A stretch of DNA of 64,000 nt, taken from Halobacteriovorax sp. DA5. GTDB taxonomy: Bacteria; Bdellovibrionota; Bacteriovoracia; Bacteriovoracales; Bacteriovoracaceae. Both the position numbers and the translations under genes were made by a program. The stretch spans positions 371,308 through 435,307 of the forward strand of contig NZ_PPDJ01000003.1 in assembly GCF_002903145.1 (NCBI RefSeq), read 5' to 3'. The notes under the pieces were generated by a model that was not told the origin of the DNA, made no database searches, and saw only the letters and a list, made by a program, of their open reading frames with translations. Of the stretch, positions 62,526 through 64,000 are shown one piece after another; position 1 is the stretch's first letter, and each line of letters opens with the position of its first letter.

Positions 62526-63581
62526 TTATGGCCCAATATGCTTCCATACAGAAAGCAGGGTTTTAAGTGTTTGCTTATGATTTAAGTCTTGGGCTTCATT
62601 TAAATATTTAACTGTTGCCAACTTTATATCCCTGATAGTTGAATTCTTATTAAGATATTTCATGTAAGCATTGAAAAAAACTTCAGTTGCAACTTCATAT
62701 CCTACACCCTCAAATTCAGCTGTTCCCTCAGACAAGAGATAAAAAGCATTCGTTACTATGCCTGCATTATAATAAACATTAGGGCCATTAGGCTTGTATT
62801 CGTCAAAGTTACTTGCTTGACCATTTTGTTCTGGGTTTGAAATATCACGTAAGCAATTACCCTGACCAATATATGCTTCATGTCCTAACTGATAGCAATC
62901 TGCACTTGGATTATTTTTAAAGCAAACAAAAACCCCGATAATATCTGCAAATGCTTCATTGAGTGATCCCTGGTCACCTTCGGAAGCAAGTTCTATTGTA
63001 TTTGCTAACAGCCCATGAGCAAATTCATGGGCAACGATTCCAATACTTGCAGACAAGTGTGTGTGATCTGAAATATCTGAACTCTGCCCGAATGTAATTA
63101 TATTTTTATCTTTATCCCACCATCTTGCATTATCATTAAATGAGCCTTTTTTTAAAAGCACTGAAATTACTTCCGCGCCTTTATTATCAAAGCTATTAAA
63201 CCCTAAGTGCTCTTTTACGATTCTTATTGTTTTTATAGTATTAACATGAGTATCTACGAGAGCAGGGTTTGAGAATAAGCAATTTTGTGATTGTACAATT
63301 TTTCCTGGTACTCCCCAAAAATCATCAGAGAGGAAATACAATGGATCATTGTTTAGGTTGCCATTGCTGTGACCTGTAGTAGTTGTAACTTTATATTCTT
63401 TGGAGTGAAGGTATTGTTGAGCACTATAAATATTTTCAACAACGTGAAACACCTGAGTCTGACCTCGAGAATCTTTACTATGACATGTGACCATACGGTG
63501 ATCTTTAAACTGATTAGCAAAGTTATAAGGAAAAGCCTTAAGCGATATGAAAATGGTTACAAGAGCTAATAATTGATACAT
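62526..63581 (-). CDS. Exported M4-family (thermolysin-like) metalloprotease with altered active site
   Basis: 351 residues with a signal peptide (about 1-16). The zinc motif is VAHEFAHG (H185, E186, H189) with the third ligand E209 in LNEAFAD, and the substrate-binding R in CLRDISNP (R245). The FTP/PepSY propeptide of typical M4 enzymes is absent. At the position of the catalytic His of thermolysin (H231, VHINSG) this protein has NVYYNAG, i.e. Tyr (Y270). It may be weakly active or use another residue. It probably acts outside the cell or in prey. Confidence 0.85.
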   Translation of the reverse strand: MYQLLALVTIFISLKAFPYNFANQFKDHRMVTCHSKDSRGQTQVFHVVENIYSAQQYLHSKEYKVTTTTGHSNGNLNNDPLYFLSDDFWGVPGKIVQSQNCLFSNPALVDTHVNTIKTIRIVKEHLGFNSFDNKGAEVISVLLKKGSFNDNARWWDKDKNIITFGQSSDISDHTHLSASIGIVAHEFAHGLLANTIELASEGDQGSLNEAFADIIGVFVCFKNNPSADCYQLGHEAYIGQGNCLRDISNPEQNGQASNFDEYKPNGPNVYYNAGIVTNAFYLLSEGTAEFEGVGYEVATEVFFNAYMKYLNKNSTIRDIKLATVKYLNEAQDLNHKQTLKTLLSVWKHIGP

Positions 63582-63639
63582 ATGCTCTTATAAGGAGTCT
63601 AAATATGAGTCGCAACATATATAATTATAATTTCAGTAT

Positions 63640-64000
63640 TTTGTAAAAACTACAGGCAATCGACGTACCGATGGACTTGCTGGGATGAGTTGCGTCATCT
63701 GCTCCTGCTCTTTGCGATAAAGAGTCAGTACTATAAAAATGTAATTGAGATTGCTTGGTTGGTTACCCGAATCGTCCCATCATCGTGTGTACGTATAAAT
63801 GTAGATTGGAAATTTTGCGGAGAACCCTCTCTCCCTCGCATCCTGCTCGGTCGTGCAGGGGTGTTCCGCGCAAAATGCCTTCGTGGCATTTTTCGCGTCC
63901 AAAAAAAAAGCCGAGTGGGTTCTGACCTGCGGTGAGAGCGTAAGCTCTTAACGCTGAGTCTGCATAGGCTTGCGAAAGAATGGCTCTTCACACTTGAAGG
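63640..64000 (+). other. GC-rich, hairpin-dense region; possible structured RNA or rRNA-operon leader
   Basis: From about 63650 the composition changes to near 50% GC and stays so to the window edge. No protein gene is convincing here: the open frames on both strands are low-complexity and lack ribosome binding sites. Four hairpins are clear: 63842-63859 (CCTGC/GCAGG), 63867-63897 (CGCG-C-AAAATGCC/GGCATTTT-T-CGCG, 12 pairs, loop TTCGT), 63929-63954 (GCG-TGAGAGC, GTAA tetraloop, GCTCTTA-CGC), and 63986-63999. The third, followed by GCTCTTAAC, resembles a boxB-boxA antitermination leader, so an rRNA operon starting just beyond the edge is possible. It could also be a stand-alone non-coding RNA. 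Confidence 0.4.
63867..63897. repeat. Strong 12-bp hairpin
   Basis: CGCG C AAAATGCC, loop TTCGT, GGCATTTT T CGCG. One mismatch in 13 positions, perfectly symmetric otherwise. With its A/T-rich core it could act as a bidirectional terminator or a structural element of an RNA. Confidence 0.6.

Noticed and set aside
63690..63991. Two opposite-strand open frames of 81 and 86 codons near the right edge
   Set aside because: They fully overlap each other in a hairpin-rich region, have no ribosome binding site and give low-complexity Arg/Ser-rich products; more likely RNA or untranslated DNA.
1..64000. CRISPR arrays, tRNA genes, IS elements, prophage genes
   Set aside because: I looked for regularly spaced repeats, T-arm GTTCRANYC motifs with acceptor stems, transposase and phage structural motifs, and saw none that held up by eye.

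Overview
The window is an AT-rich chromosomal segment that fits a Bdellovibrio-like predator of the Bacteriovorax/Halobacteriovorax group. This is inferred, not proven: many small exported proteins without recognisable families, a TIGR02147-type regulator paired with an exported protease, several exported hydrolases, a chemotaxis gene set, and sigma-28-like promoters, which dominate attack-phase transcription in Bdellovibrio. I see no prophage, IS element, CRISPR array or tRNA gene. The base composition is uniform except for the last ~350 bases, which are GC-richer and densely hairpinned.

Layout. 1-7.3 kb: a cut-off exported protein, cheX with a HAD-family lipoprotein, an O-methyltransferase, a K+/H+ antiporter, a MATE exporter and an exported L,D-transpeptidase. 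7.2-16.5 kb: MscS channel, patatin-like lipase, PPC/DUF296 protein, 2-oxoglutarate oxygenase, VOC protein, an orphan sensor kinase, a bacterial phospholipid scramblase and a nitroreductase. 16.5-19.3 kb: a MacAB-like adaptor/permease/ATPase operon whose ribosome binding site abuts a long hairpin. 20-26.5 kb: metG with an extra segment, ogt, an exported peroxiredoxin, and katG encoded as a lipoprotein behind an OxyR-like operator. 29-37.7 kb: acnA, a MddA-like methyltransferase, tonB with a haem-type TonB-dependent receptor, and fumC. 37.8-47.6 kb: protease plus TIGR02147 regulator, a zinc-binding cytoplasmic chemoreceptor, cytochrome c peroxidase, a phosphatase/rhodanese pair, a Cro-type regulator and a dCache chemoreceptor. 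47.8-59.6 kb: Crp-like regulator, arylamine N-acetyltransferase, the dbpA-yaiI-rhlE helicase cluster, NDH-2, a LysR-mepB-EamA operon, a purine permease and thioredoxin 2. 59.7-64 kb: an 11-codon micro-gene, a frameshifted papain-like protease, ldhA, a decayed second copy of yaiI-rhlE, an M4 protease and the structured GC-rich end.

How parts fit together. Envelope and prey-contact functions (L,D-transpeptidase, chemoreceptors, antiporter) share sigma-28-like promoters. Peroxide defence is concentrated outside the cytoplasm: lipoprotein KatG, exported peroxiredoxin and lipoprotein cytochrome c peroxidase. TCA-cycle enzymes, NDH-2 and D-lactate dehydrogenase indicate respiratory metabolism with a reductive sideline.

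The observations I rate highest are: (1) five sigma-28-like promoters, two of them giving almost leaderless messages; (2) a papain-family gene with its catalytic residues split by a one-base shift; (3) a mepB gene with no standard start codon, apparently starting at AUA overlapping the lysR stop; (4) a fused yaiI-rhlE remnant; (5) an 11-residue hydrophobic peptide gene with a strong ribosome binding site and its own terminator; and (6) the structured RNA-like end of the window.
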